From NCBI GenBank assembly GCA_004369085.1, contig ML210295.1, positions 2,052 to 66,051 of the forward strand: DNA of 64,000 nucleotides. The letters run 5' to 3'. Origin of the DNA: Coprinopsis marcescibilis. Lineage: Eukaryota; Basidiomycota; Agaricomycetes; Agaricales; Psathyrellaceae. Positions 34,307-46,042 of this stretch are shown here, piece by piece. A program made the position numbers and the translations under genes. Every line of letters begins with the position of its first letter. Positions within the stretch are counted from its first letter, which is position 1. The notes under the pieces were generated by a model that saw nothing but the letters and a program-made list of their open reading frames with translations, did no database searches and was not told where the DNA came from.

Positions 34307-35804
34307 ATGCCTCGAGTCCTGCATAAGTCCAACCAGCATAACCTTCAAGCTCCCTACCCTGCCCATTACTTATCAAACCTACCCACACTGTCACCTCCTC
34401 CATCATCGTCATCGTCGCAGGCGTCATCGAGTTCTCCTTCCCGTAAAACTACGTCCAGCTCTACCAGATCGACTGGAACCTCTCCCGACAAGAAGAAATA
34501 CGTCTGCCTTACATGCGACCGCGGTTTCACAACTAGTGGCCACCTTGCTCGCCACACTCGTGTGCACACTGGGGAGCGCAATCACAAATGTCCCTTCCCT
34601 GGCTGCGAAACACGATGTTCGCGTCAAGACAATCTCCATCAACAGTGAGTTATCTACTCGGAATGTAAACCGATTATAGTGTAATTAACAGTCACTTGAC
34701 AGTTACCGTATTCATTTGTCGCCAGGCTCGCGACGAAGCTCCGCTCGCTCGGCTATGGCCAAGGCGATGAACAACGGCTCTTCGTCTGAGAGGAGTGGCA
34801 ACACATCGTCCAGCGGGAGCACTACCTCTTCCGCGCTTTCTTCTGCTCGAGCTACCCCTGTCAATGACTCTTTGGCCCCATCTCCTCCTCTGCCTCCGTT
34901 GTCTCCTCCTCCATTGGAGCAGGCGCGTCTCTATCACATCACCCCACCAGATTCGCCACCGCCGCTGGCCCAGGCAACTCTGCCCGCCACACTGCAGATG
35001 CAAGGTTCCTCTTCCAGGTCAACATCGTCGCCCCAAGCTTCATATTCCAATATGCATCAAAACGTCTTGTCGCTCTCGCCCCCGATCAGTCTGCACAGCT
35101 CACCTTCGCATTCCATCCAACTGTCCTATCGGCAGCCACACTCATCGTATCCCGAGCAGCAGCAGTTCGATGGTTATAACTCCTACATTTCAACCGCGCC
35201 TTCCAGTGTCTCCCACTCACCGGTCAACAATGGTTCGCCGACTCAATATTCGACCTATCCCAGTCCTGAACATGAGTATGCTCAGTCGAGCTCTCTGGTG
35301 AGCAACGGGTCGATCCATCAAATACACACCAGAAATATCTCATCGACATCGCATATGAGTCGCCACTCCATCTCACATATCGCTAACAATTCCTACCCTT
35401 CGTCTGGGGCCTCGACCACCAACCCACCCTCACCGGTCTCTTCGCATTCAATCCCGTCTCATACCTCAGGGCCTTCGACACCCATCTACCCGGTCTTCAC
35501 CGAAGAATCAAACACGTTCCAGTCTGTTATGTCGCAGTCTCATCTCCCTTCGTCCACCCACAACAACTATCAAATGCATGGTGCCCGGTTCGATTCACCC
35601 CCACCAATTTTGGCGCCAATACAAGAGCGGTATATTCGTCGCGAAGATCGAGCATTGGCGCAGCAGACTATGGCGTATATTCACCAACCTCAACCTCAGC
35701 CTCTAACGAATGACTTCGCGTATCACCAATCAATCGGCATGGGACATGGAATGTGGAAAACGGAAAATCATCTTCGACGAGGCATGACAACCCTGGTTCA
35801 GTGA
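34307..35804 (+). CDS. C2H2 zinc-finger transcription factor, Nrg1-like
   Basis: Two exons (34307-34644, 34703-35804) give 479 residues. Two C2H2 fingers stand near the N-terminus: YVCLTCDRGFTTSGHLARH (about 65-88) and HKCPFPGCETRCSRQDNL completed across the intron by HYRIH (about 94-118). The finger spacing and residues resemble fungal Nrg1-type repressors. The rest is Ser/Pro/His/Gln-rich and disordered, with PPLPPLSPPPLEQAR and many SP sites that could be phosphorylated. The intron splits the last His-containing codon of finger 2. Likely a nuclear regulator; targets cannot be read from the sequence. Confidence 0.85.
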
Positions 35805-36540
35805 TCAACATCAAACCTACTTCGATGCCTTTGTGTCCACGTTCACCCTCGGGTTTGTTTTTATTGTGTGTCTTTCTCTCTTTCATAACTGTATAGAAAC
35901 TTCTTGGGATTCCTATGATCTCGTCCTCGTCTCTCTGTATTAATGATTGTCGCACTCTTATCTTAATACTGTAAGCGTTAGTTGCACATTCTGTTGCTCT
36001 TCTCTCTGCTCGCTATCGTTGCTTTTACTGCATTACATTAACCTATAAGACGTATCTACACTACATACATGCTTTCTCGCACCAGCTCCGTACCTCTCCT
36101 CTGCATACTAGCTACAGCCATACGATCAAAATTTACAACCTGTAAAAATATCTCAACGCATTTCAAACATGGAATTTTATGACAATCCTGGCAATCATCA
36201 GTGGTGGCGCCTTGCATCTTGCGATTTTGAAGGGGTCCGCAACGAGACAAATGACCATGGCTGCAATGTCTACGCTCGTTGCGGCTTGTTGCTTCCGTCG
36301 TATCTGCGCCCCCCGATCGAGGATTGGCTTATTTTGGAAGGTGCAATCAACGGCAACCGTCAGCGCTCTGGCCCGTGACTTTTTCCCACAGCATCGCTTC
36401 TTGCAATCTGATCCTCCTCGGCGTGGGGTTTGCTTCTAAACTTTCGTTTTCTCTGGTTAGTCCTTGACCCGCGGAATGGTTATATGACAAGCAGCTGAAG
36501 TATACTATCGCAGGTAACTTGCAGGGCCATAATCCAAGAT
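35805..36540. other. Intergenic region, 0.74 kb
   Basis: 3' flank of the zinc-finger gene and 5' flank of the PP4 gene. Short overlapping ORFs (36169-36467) have no recognisable domain. Confidence 0.4.
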
Positions 36541-38578
36541 ATGCCCAGTGATCTCGACAGGTAAGCGAACTGAACTGTTCAACATCAAGCATCAAAATTG
36601 CGGAAACTAAAATTATGATACAATTCTGACGCTTATCTTCCTCTATATCTCGCTTCGTGTTGGCCATTGTGACGGACTCTGGCTACCATGATCCTTAACA
36701 AACGTTTTATCTACAATCCGTAACCACTGCGCCTCAAATCTGGACAACGGCAACCGACGCTAGGCAAATAGAGCAGCTTACGCGTTGTGAGCCCATTTCG
36801 GAGGAGCAGGTCAAGCGTCTCTGCCTGAAAGCGCGTGAGATCCTCATTGAGGAAGGCAATGTACAAGTTGTCGACGCACCAGTAACGGTATGAACAGCCA
36901 TCCCTCGAAATGAGATAGTCAACGACTTATTCGACCCCTTTGTTTGTTTCTCCATCGCGCCCGAAACGTAAACCGGACTCGTGTTTCCCTGCCCTCCTGT
37001 AGATATGCGGAGATATTCATGGTCAATTCTTCGATCTCATGCAACTGTTCAAAGTTGGTGGATTTTGCCCTGAAACAAGCTATCTCTTTATGGGTATGTT
37101 CATCTTCTTCCGTCTTCCCTCCTGGCGACCAGTCTTCTGACAATTTATCGCATTTAGGGGACTTCGTTGATCGGGGGTTTTACAGTGTCGAGACGTTCCT
37201 CCTCTTGCTGGCCCTCAAGGTCCGATATCCGGAAAGAATAACATTGATTCGAGGCAACCACGAATCGCGACAGATTACCCAGGTATATGGTTTCTACGAC
37301 GAATGTCAACGAAAATATGGCAGTAGCAACGTCTGGAGATGGTGTTGCGAGGTCTTTGACTATCTAGCTCTCGGTGCAGTTGTCGATGGGCGCGTGTTTT
37401 GCGTGCACGGTGGGCTCAGTCCAAACTTACAGACGATTGATCAGGTGGGGGTGATTCCTCTTCTCAGAGCAGAAATCACTCATAAATTCGAATCATGATT
37501 CCGACTACCTTCGAATTCGGCCTCGCGACATATGTGGTCGGGTTTCAAGATCCGTTCTATTGACAGGAAACAGGAAGTCCCGCACGACGGCCCAATGTGC
37601 GATCTCCTATGGTCCGACCCCGATGGTGTGTAATGCTTCGCTCCTTTGATTTTACCACCATTTTGCCGTTATATCTAACCGGTGTCGGCGCGTTTACAGA
37701 TATATCTGGATGGGGCCTTTCTCCACGGGGCGCTGGGTATCTTTTTGGAGCAGACATTACGAAAGCATTCGCCCATAACAATGCCATAGACCTCATCGCC
37801 CGAGCACACCAATTGGCGATGGAAGGCTACAAACTCATGTTTGATCGAACAATCGTCACTGTCTGGAGCGCTCCGAACTATTGCTACCGGTGAGTATCAT
37901 CTCATGTTCTACGCGTCTCGTTTTGTTCCATTGCGATGGCCAGAATCCCAAGCACCGGTGCATTTCTTCGTGTTTTTGAATCCATGACGTTCCTAATGCT
38001 TCAAGATGTGTTAAATCATCACATGAAGTCACGACAGTCCTCCTTCATCAGGAATACTACGCCACGAACATTAAATAAACGCAAAACGAGCGTTGCTCAT
38101 CCTCTCGTGCTTGCCGATCACTCAAAGCAGGTCTCAAGCGGATTGGCAAGCGTTTCGAAATTATCAATTCGCAACTAGATCTCTTCGCCCTCCTTGCGTT
38201 TTCAGCATGTTTTTTTTTGCTCTTCTTTTCTCTCTCATTATCTTCCTTGATAAGGAATCGAGCACATAGCCTTGACTTCCCCGATCAATCCTTCCGCCTC
38301 ATTTTGCTCATACTATTGCCCATCCCCCTCGCTTTGAACGAACCGTTTCACTTACATCTTCATCGTGACTATCAGGTGTGGGAACGTTGCCTCGATTTTG
38401 GAACTAGATGAGCATCTTGCTCAAGAGTACAAGGTATTCCATCATGCACCCATGGTAAGTCCGTGATATCTGCCCTCCGCCGTTCATTCACAGTATTTCA
38501 CCCCTTCGTTTCACCCCTCTTATCTAGGATGTTCGGTCGATTCCCGCCAAACGACCTCCCGCAGATTACTTCCTGTGA
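36541..38578 (+). CDS. PPH3: Serine/threonine protein phosphatase 4 catalytic subunit (PP4c/Pph3)
   Basis: Eight exons (36541-36560, 36764-36887, 37003-37093, 37158-37444, 37550-37625, 37700-37889, 38376-38454, 38528-38578) give 305 residues, close to the 307 of human PP4c. The start [16 protein letters not shown] uses a 20-nt first exon. The metal and phosphate motifs are intact: [32 protein letters not shown], and later HGGLSP, RAHQL and APNYCYR. The C-terminus is PPADYFL, the tail that is methylated on Leu in the PP2A group. PP4 acts with regulatory subunits in DNA-damage recovery, from general knowledge. The 486-bp intron before exon 7 is about ten times the usual size here and holds an in-phase open exon. 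Confidence 0.93.
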
Positions 38579-39823
38579 TTTCTAGACAGTGAGCCAAAAC
38601 TATAGCGCGTGCTATTTGTGTGATATCCGAAGCCCCTAACCCTGATCCTCACTTGGCCCAGAAATTGTGCCAACAACTCAATAGCGCAGTGCTGTCTTGG
38701 CTGTATTTTGTTCACCTCATTTGATCAGTTTCCCCAGCGTATATAGATCGGGTCCAAGCCACAAAGTGCACATGTCCTGCCGTATGCTGCTGTATTTTCT
38801 CAACCAACGGGTTCTACACTCCAACTTGGTGATCACGTCCTGTTAGCTTAAACGCCGGAGGCTGGAACGTGTTTAACGCTCCTCCGAGTTTTCGGATTTC
38901 GGCTGCGTGTCCCGCCAACTATTTTTTACCGCTGACGGCCACTTTGCAGAACCCGTTGCATTTTGAGCCGATTGTCAAGGAAAGGCTCTGTCACTGACCG
39001 GGCCAATGTTGGTACAGCGCCTCGACTTCGAGTTCCTCGGATTCGACCCCGAATGAGGCCCATGACATGTCGGAAATGTGCGGTCTGTTCGGGCCTCGTG
39101 TACCTGAGAAGCTTCGGCACTCCAACGACCTCGGCAGCGGATAAGTGCCTTGTTGAACGCTTGAAAACCGGTCATTAAACTGATCACCTATCGGTCCCGT
39201 TTGCGATGTTGATATCAATGTACTTGCGCCGTAAAGACTCTTGGAATTCTATGGCTCTGATAATTACCAGTGCATGGATGCATGGCGATGAATGGCCTTG
39301 CTGAGTGTATTCGGCAGGATCTCTACACTATTTACGCATCAGGTCAGATTAGGGGTTGTTAGAAGAGGTGCTATGCAGCTGGCATACGCCGCCCTCGAGG
39401 ATTGTAAATACTGCAATACAACAATACAGTTCTCCGGAATCCAGGCCCTCATTCCGACGCCGCCTATGCCGTTGGTTCACATATTCCTTCACAAAAACCA
39501 GCGGTGACCACTTGCACCTCTCTCGAGTTCTCGGGCGGCTGTCCAGACTTACGGGTTGGCATACAGTCATGAAACGTGCCCACCTCGAGGCACAACTTGT
39601 GCCCAACCTTAAATCTTAACCCCCTAAGCTCCGTAGTCTAATGAACCAGCTTAATGATGTGCAACTCTCCTTTGTCAAATGAAAGTTTCCGCGTACAATC
39701 GTCCGGGTAAAAGAGGGAGAACTCAGTTGAATGGAACGTGTGCCTCAACCCCCTATCAAAGCTCATGGGCGATGTACGTACTCGAAGCCGTGAAGGACAT
39801 ATGCCTGCATTTTTGTAGTACCG

Positions 39824-39843
39824 GTGTGTGTGTGTGTGTGTGT
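39824..39843. repeat. (GT)10 microsatellite
   Basis: Twenty bases of uninterrupted GT dinucleotides between CCG and TGTCAATC. Confidence 0.85.
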
Positions 39844-40707
39844 TGTCAATCTGAGTCAGTAATGTATCTCTGTCATTGTCAATTAGGCAGCAACGATGAA
39901 AGCAGATGTTTCCAATATGTTTCTTGAATATATCATTTTTTCTGAGTTCCACGGGTTTCAGATACGAGTGAAAGGGTCGGCTGGAATGGATGCAGCTTGA
40001 AGTTTCAATTCTATTCTCAAGCTCTGAGAGACGGAGACCTTTAAGGATTTAACTGGAAATTCCTCCGTGTTGGGGTTCGAATCAACGACTTGCCCCTCCA
40101 TCGGAGCTATTACTATTAGCGGCCCGACCGGAAAAGTTCGTCTATGATAGCCACCAGTGGCGCATCATTCAGCGCCGAGCGGTGACCAAAGGTTTTCAAC
40201 AAGTTCCAATTCGATTTGGCATTTCACAAATCAGACTGATTACTGGACAAGCATTCCCCACCCGTCGAAAGGAATAATGTGGCTATTTCTCCCAAGGAAT
40301 CGCAATCACACTACTCGCGCGCCTCATAACCCACAGCTCACCAGCGTTTCCCTTACAAGTTTTTAACAGCTACTGACTGTTTCTAGAACGTACGCCCGAG
40401 GTTTCGATTCTCGAAGGTGCTGTGCCTTGTTTAGTGACTCTAATCTACTTCTACATGAGTACAAGATGCGATTGAGACCCAATCATGCGGCTCAACGTCT
40501 GTCACCGGGTATATGATTCGCGTTAAAGGTTCACCCAAGGCCTTCCTCATGCTTCCTCTGGTCGATTTCTTCCAGAACCGGAGCAACATCGCGTGATGTT
40601 TGTTCGTCACCTACCCATTCAGTTGCTTTACCAGAATCTTCGTGCGTCACTGCTCTTCCGATACTTCTTCCAAGATCTTCTTGCTGCAGCCCAGCATTCC
40701 GTCGTAG

Positions 40708-40776
40708 CCAATAGGAAGCCAGAATCGACACGAAGTGGTGGTTGCGTGGTTCCTGCCCATCCGAGGATTTGCAACT
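40708..40776 (+). promoter_or_regulatory. CCAAT box plus conserved upstream block of DUF1996-CBM1 gene 1
   Basis: CCAATAGGA (40708-40716) is followed by GCGTGGTTC-TGCCCATCCGA and TTTGCA (40744-40776). The same two elements with similar spacing occur at 43789-43857 upstream of the tandem paralogue, while the sequence around them differs, which suggests a functional promoter element. Confidence 0.55.
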
Positions 40777-40888
40777 GATTTGATTTGGAAGGTTCTCCCT
40801 CATTCGCGTCCATTCGCGTGGCTTGGAACTAGTTGCAGGATCACTCGGGCCACCTTGCGAACTTGTCAAGAGATCCTCTTTCCCCGCG

Positions 40889-40896
40889 TATAAAAG
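40889..40896 (+). promoter_or_regulatory. TATA box
   Basis: TATAAAAG 66 bp before the ATG at 40955. Confidence 0.7.
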
Positions 40897-40954
40897 CAGA
40901 TGGACTCAAGAGGGATGATTTTCAATTTGCGTGAACGCAATTGTGGTCGGTGAT

Positions 40955-42987
40955 ATGTGGCTCAAGGCCCTGGTATCCCTTGTCATTGCGGCGCCTTCCG
41001 CGCTCGCTCTTCTTCGCTTTCCATGCTCACAGCTTGTGGCCGAGCGTCTGGACCCGTAAGTGGAACTGTTTCTTTGGTATCATGCATGCGCTACAAGCTC
41101 TCCTAGGCTGGTCACGCCCGGGCTTGTCTCTCCTCATTTACACCAAATAGTCGGAGGGGTATGTTTGCGTCCTCTTTTCAATCATGCTCGTTTTATCTCA
41201 TTCCTGACAACATAACCTCCATTAGAATGCGTAAGTACTTGAACGATGACGTGTCATCAACACATTTCCTTATTCACTCTGGCAGTTTCAACATCTCTAT
41301 GGATCTCAACAACGACATCTCCAAGATAGCCACTTGTACGACCTGCCGCTTTGTCGAGGATAAGTCCAACTACTGGACTGCTGTCATGTTCTTTAAGCAC
41401 CCCAATGGGAGCTATATCCGAGTAAGGGAAATGTCAGTATGTACCAGTCTGCATTTACAATTGGGCGTCTAGGTCCCTCAAATGGCCAACCATAACACCG
41501 GCCCAGGCTTACAGGATGGAGGAATGACTATATATTACTTTCAGCCTCCCGGAAACCAGAGATCCACTGCGTTTGCAAAGGTACCAGAACAAACTTCCTT
41601 CGACTCCCAATGTATTCAGTTTTATTTCCTTCAGGGATTCCGAATGATCGTTGGAAACCCGATGCGGCGAAGCGCAGATGGCATTCCAACAAACTCTCCA
41701 TTGACGAAGGCTTTGACTTTCCGCTGCTTCCAAGGTAGCAACGCTGGCTCTGCTACCCCTGGCGACTCCCCAGATACCTTCTCGTTCCCCAGCCAAACTT
41801 GCTCTGGTGGTATTCGGTCCAACATCTATTTCCCTGCGTACGTATCTCGGAGTGTCTCCATCCGTGCTACTGTCTCATCTAACTTGAATGTTCAGGTGCT
41901 GGGATGGAAAGACACTCGATCCACCGGATCACGCTAGCCACGTTGCCTGGCCCAACGGCGGTTTCTTTGGAAACAGCTGTCCATCCAGTCACCCCGTTAG
42001 ATTGCCTCTCCTCTTCATCGAGATCGTTTGGGACACTCGACAATTCAACGATCGATCTCTCTGGCCTGCTAGTGGACAGCCATTCGTCTTCAGTATGGGT
42101 GACCCGTCAGTCATGATATATTTCATGTGAATTGCGATTTATGTTACTGAAATGTGTCTTGTAGAACCGGATTCGGACAACACGCCGACTATGTATTCGG
42201 ATGGGAAGGGGACTCACTCCAGAGGGCTATGGATCGGTGCACGGATATGAATGGTATCCCCAGCGACTGCGGCGCCTTAACTGTGCAGGGCATGAATGCC
42301 ATGAACCAGTGCAAGCAACACGCCAAGGTCCCTGAAGAGGTTGAAGGAACATGTACGTTTCGATTCCACGATGCATGCGTCCGTAATCGCGCGCAGGATT
42401 ACTGATCTCCACAATCTCCACCACCCATGAATTTATCTCTCGTAAACGCTGCGACAGACATCAGAGGCCTGCCTGGCTGTAACCCCATTCAGAACGGGCC
42501 TGCGTCTGCGACCGTAATCGACGGCTGCACCGCCCCGACGACTTTAACCAACAAGCCCGTGCAGACGATTGCTGTGCCGATTGCGACACCACCCTGGAAC
42601 GTATGCGGTTCCAGTGCGCTTGAGCCGAGATGCGATTCCGTGCCTGTGACGTTGACGCATCCTGGGTCTAACCCCCATATTACGCCTATCGTTGTCCCTC
42701 CGGGACCTAATCCTGTGCCCAACCCGCAACCGAGCACGCCGCCGCCGCCTACTGGCTCCATCCCAAAGTTTGGGCAATGTGGTGGCTCTGGGGTAAGTAA
42801 CTACGTTGTTATTTTTGGGAAGTGTGCAAGCTGGTGTGCTGATGGGTTAATTTCAGTGGAATGGTGCAAATGGTTGTATCCCAGGAACCACGTGCACTCG
42901 AGTTAACGATTGGTGCGTTTAGTCTGATTTTGATTCTCTCCTAGAATTTTGTTTGATCATGAGCTCAGGTTCTCTCAGTGTTTGTAA
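40955..42987 (+). CDS. Secreted DUF1996 protein with C-terminal CBM1, copy 1
   Basis: Eleven exons (40955-41055, 41107-41158, 41226-41230, 41286-41421, 41473-41580, 41635-41837, 41896-42105, 42165-42352, 42458-42792, 42857-42912, 42969-42987) give 470 residues. The signal peptide MWLKALVSLVIAAPSALA leads into the DUF1996 domain: RFPCSQLVAERLDP, PHLHQIVGG, a 5-nt exon completing NAFN, CTTCRFVEDKSNYW, GFRMIVGNPMRRSADG, CWDGKTLDPPDH, GFGQHADYVFGWEGD. A Pro/Asn linker follows, then a CBM1 (FGQCGGSG, WNGANGC, CTRVNDWFSQCL) with its four Cys. CBM1 binds crystalline cellulose, so the protein probably acts on plant cell wall or on polysaccharide-bound substrates; the DUF1996 activity is not settled from the sequence. 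Confidence 0.92.
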
Positions 42988-43788
42988 CATGATTTTTGGA
43001 TGTTGTAGTGGCTTCCACAGTAGTAAAAACCTCTTCTGCTTTCTGCTTTTTTACTCTCGAGCGCAATGCATCAATTTCGATTGTAATCTTGGCGGTATTA
43101 AACATGAATAAATGACGCGTTTCAGTTCAGGAGTAGTGGTAGTAGCTATCAAAGATATTGATATCGTGAAATGGTTTAGACTCGCGCTTTACCTCGACTT
43201 TGGTGCTCCAAAGGTTGAGAAAGTTATTGGATTGAATTTGATCTGTGATCCATAATTAGCGCGACGCGTCGCAATCGCAATCGCAATCGGGCGCTTGTTC
43301 AATACGATTGATCATTGTATCTTCTGATCTTTGAGATAATCTTTCTAGCAAACTGGGTTGATCGATTGGTAGATCCGGGGGTGCACCTTTGGTATTTCGT
43401 TCTCCACATCCAGTCATTCGCAGCTGGCTGGAGCGTTCGGATTCGAGTTGGCTATACCCTATAAACCCATGGGAGAAGCTGCCAAGAATACGTGTCGCAG
43501 CATCGTTCTTGGCACTGTACACTCCCGTGCTAAGTCCACAGAGAGAAATTAGCTCGCTGGTCTCACAGTTCAGTATTAAGATTATGGGAACGAATAACCT
43601 TCGATACGATCCGGGAGATGCAGATCTCTTCACCACATGCGGGTGCACGGAGCAACACCGCTTAAAGTGCTTACCCATTCCGTTTAAGTTTTCGATGGTA
43701 GCCCCCGAAATGCTAATCTTCTTCCCGAATCTGACTTTATTTATAACTATAACTGGAACCATCACATCCTTCCCTATACATTCAGCAC

Positions 43789-43857
43789 CCAATAGGAGAA
43801 GGACCTCGTGCTCGAGCTATAGCTCGCGTGGTTCTGCCCATCCGACGTTTTGCAGCT
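43789..43857 (+). promoter_or_regulatory. CCAAT box plus conserved upstream block of DUF1996-CBM1 gene 2
   Basis: CCAATAGGA (43789-43797), then GCGTGGTTCTGCCCATCCGA and TTTTGCAGCT (43826-43857), as upstream of copy 1. A perfect 14-bp palindrome CGAGCTATAGCTCG (43813-43826) lies between them. Confidence 0.55.
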
Positions 43858-43953
43858 ATGCTATGCATGATATGTTCCTCCAGGTCAAAGGCGAGCGTCG
43901 GATGTTCCCTTCCCCACATCTTCCATTTGGCTGCGGCATCTTTATGGGATGGG

Positions 43954-43961
43954 TATTAAAG
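43954..43961 (+). promoter_or_regulatory. TATA-like box
   Basis: TATTAAAG 75 bp before the ATG at 44029, at a place similar to the TATAAAAG of copy 1. Confidence 0.5.
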
Positions 43962-44028
43962 AAGGAAGGGTGGTGAACTTTGGGTGTTCTCAAGAGTTGG
44001 ACCTATCGCCCTTATTCTTCCTGACGAA

Positions 44029-46042
44029 ATGTGGCTGAAAGCATTCGTCTCCCTTGCCCTTGCGGCGCCTTCTGTGCTCGCGATTCTGCGTTTCCCATGT
44101 TCGCAGTTGGTGACTGAGCGTCTGGATCCGTGAGTGAGCCCAGCTGCACTGTGTATGCCGTCTAATTCTCCAGGCAGCTTGGTGACTTCTGGGCAGGTCT
44201 CGCCCCACGTTCATCAGATCGTTGGAGGAGTACGTGGTCAAATGTATGCTCAAGGACTCGTTAACACTAGACTGCTATCATCGTTGAAAAATAGAATGGG
44301 TACGTCTACTTCTCAAACAGTACATCTCTCTCCGGCGCTGACATATCGCTTGTAGATTCAACATCTCCATGGACCTTACCCAGGACGTCTCCAAGATCGC
44401 GACCTGCACGACTTGCCGATTCGTCGAGGACAAGTCCAATTACTGGACCGCCGTGATGTACTTCAAGCACCCCAACGGTAGTTATATCCGAGTGAGCACC
44501 TCCCGTTCCCTTTCTTTATCGCCGTGCTCACCAGCCTATAATACATAGGTGCCGCAAATGGCCAACCACAACACTGGCCCAGGATATCAAGACGGTGGAA
44601 TGACGGTCTATTACTTCCAGCCACCAGGAAACCAGAAGAGCACAGCCTTTGCAAAGGTTCGTCGTAACACTCGCTTTGGTGGGAAATAGTAGGGTAGATG
44701 CTCACTTGCTCTCAGGGCTTCCGTATGATCGTCGGAAACCCCATGCGACGAAGCGCTGACGGAATCCCAACCAACTCTCCTCTGCGCAAAGCACTCACTT
44801 TCCGATGCTTCCAAGGCACCAGCCTCGGCAGTGGAACTCCCGGAGACGCACCCGACTCGCTGAACTTCCCAACTGGCACCTGCACTGGCGGTATTCGCTC
44901 GAACATCTACTTCCCCGCGTACGTCTTTGCCGATCTCGTGACGAAGATTCACCGCTCACAGCTTGACTGACTAATTCTTGTCTTTCGGCGGATGCAGTTG
45001 CTGGGATGGCAAGACTCTTGATCCCCCGGACCATTCGAGCCATGTCGCCTATCCTAATGGAGGCTTCTTCGGAAACAGCTGCCCCACGACGCATCCCGTC
45101 CGACTCCCGCTTCTGTTCATCGAGATTGTATGGGATACCCGACCATTCAACGACAGGTCGCTCTGGCCCTCTGGAGGACAGCCATTCGTGTTCAGCATGG
45201 GTGACCCGTACGCTATCTATCTCTCGTCGTTGAACTTACTGAAAGAAACTCACGCGATTCTTGTTAGAACCGGCTTTGGACAGCACGCTGATTATGTCTT
45301 TGGATGGGAAGACGACTCCCTCCAGCGCGCCATGGACACCTGCACCAACGGAAACGGTATCCCCACCGATTGCAAGGTTCTCACTGTCCAAGGCATGAAC
45401 GCCATGAACCAATGCAAGCAGCACGCCAAGGTTCCCGAAGAAGTCGAAGGAACTTGTACGTACGCCCCGGACCAACCAGTCGAGCATTCTATCTAACCCA
45501 GCCACCACAGACCTCAGAGGTCTCCCAGGCTGCAACCCCCTCCAGAACGGACCGGCTTCCGCCACCCAGATCAACAACTGCGACGCACCGTCGACCTTGA
45601 CGAACAAGCCCGTGCAGACCATTGCCGTGCCCATCGCGACCCCTCCGTGGGCCGTCTGCGGTCCCAGTGCACTTGAGCCGAGATGCGACTCTGTCCCGGT
45701 CACACTCACCCAACCTGGCTCGAACCCGCACATCACCCCGATCATCGTCCCTCCTGGGCCGAACCCCAACCCCGCCCCGCCCGTCCCCAACCCGCAGCCC
45801 GGAAATCCACCGCCCACAGGCAGCATTCCCAAGTTTGGCCAATGCGGCGGTACTGGCGTAAGTTTCTCTTTTTTGGGTGAGCGAACTGAATTGGAACTGA
45901 TTCTTTGCGCACTTAGTGGGCTGGCGGAAATGGTTGCGTGTCGGGAACGAGCTGCACCAAAGTTAATGATTGGTAAGTGAATTGGCCCTGGGTTCGGAGC
46001 GTGAGTACTCATGTAGTGTCCAGGTATTCTCAGTGCTTGTAA
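44029..46042 (+). CDS. Secreted DUF1996 protein with C-terminal CBM1, copy 2
   Basis: Eleven exons (44029-44129, 44178-44229, 44295-44299, 44356-44491, 44549-44656, 44716-44918, 44998-45207, 45268-45455, 45511-45857, 45917-45972, 46024-46042) give 474 residues. Exon sizes are identical to copy 1 except exon 9, which is 12 nt longer in the Pro/Asn linker. It has a signal peptide (MWLKAFVSLALAAPSVLA), the full DUF1996 domain, a linker VPPGPNPNPAPPVPNPQPG and a CBM1 (FGQCGGTG, WAGGNGC, CTKVNDWYSQCL). The 5-nt third exon here reads AATGG, giving Gly where the other two paralogues have Ala. High coding identity to copy 1 with diverged introns points to an older tandem duplication under purifying selection. 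Confidence 0.92.

Larger units (their letters stand above)
38579..40954. other. Intergenic region, 2.4 kb
   Basis: No gene is supported. A (GT)n run lies at 39824-39843. The right end holds the promoter of the DUF1996-CBM1 gene, with a CCAAT-containing block and a TATA box. Confidence 0.45.
42988..44028. other. Intergenic region between tandem DUF1996-CBM1 genes
   Basis: This is about 1 kb and contains the promoter of copy 2. A 12-bp palindrome GCGACGCGTCGC (43259-43270) is followed by AATCGC repeats. Overlapping ORFs on both strands (43256-43792 minus, 43389-43976 plus) lack recognisable content and cover the promoter block, so I do not call them. Confidence 0.45.

Noticed and set aside
40060..40100. 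B-box-like GGGTTCGAATCAAC, possible tRNA
   Set aside because: No D-arm or acceptor pairing on either strand; the T-loop would be the wrong size.
43256..43976. Overlapping ORFs on both strands (178 and 195 residues) between the DUF1996-CBM1 genes
   Set aside because: They cover the conserved promoter block and TATA-like box of the second gene and have no family features; part of the coding content is AATCGC repeat.
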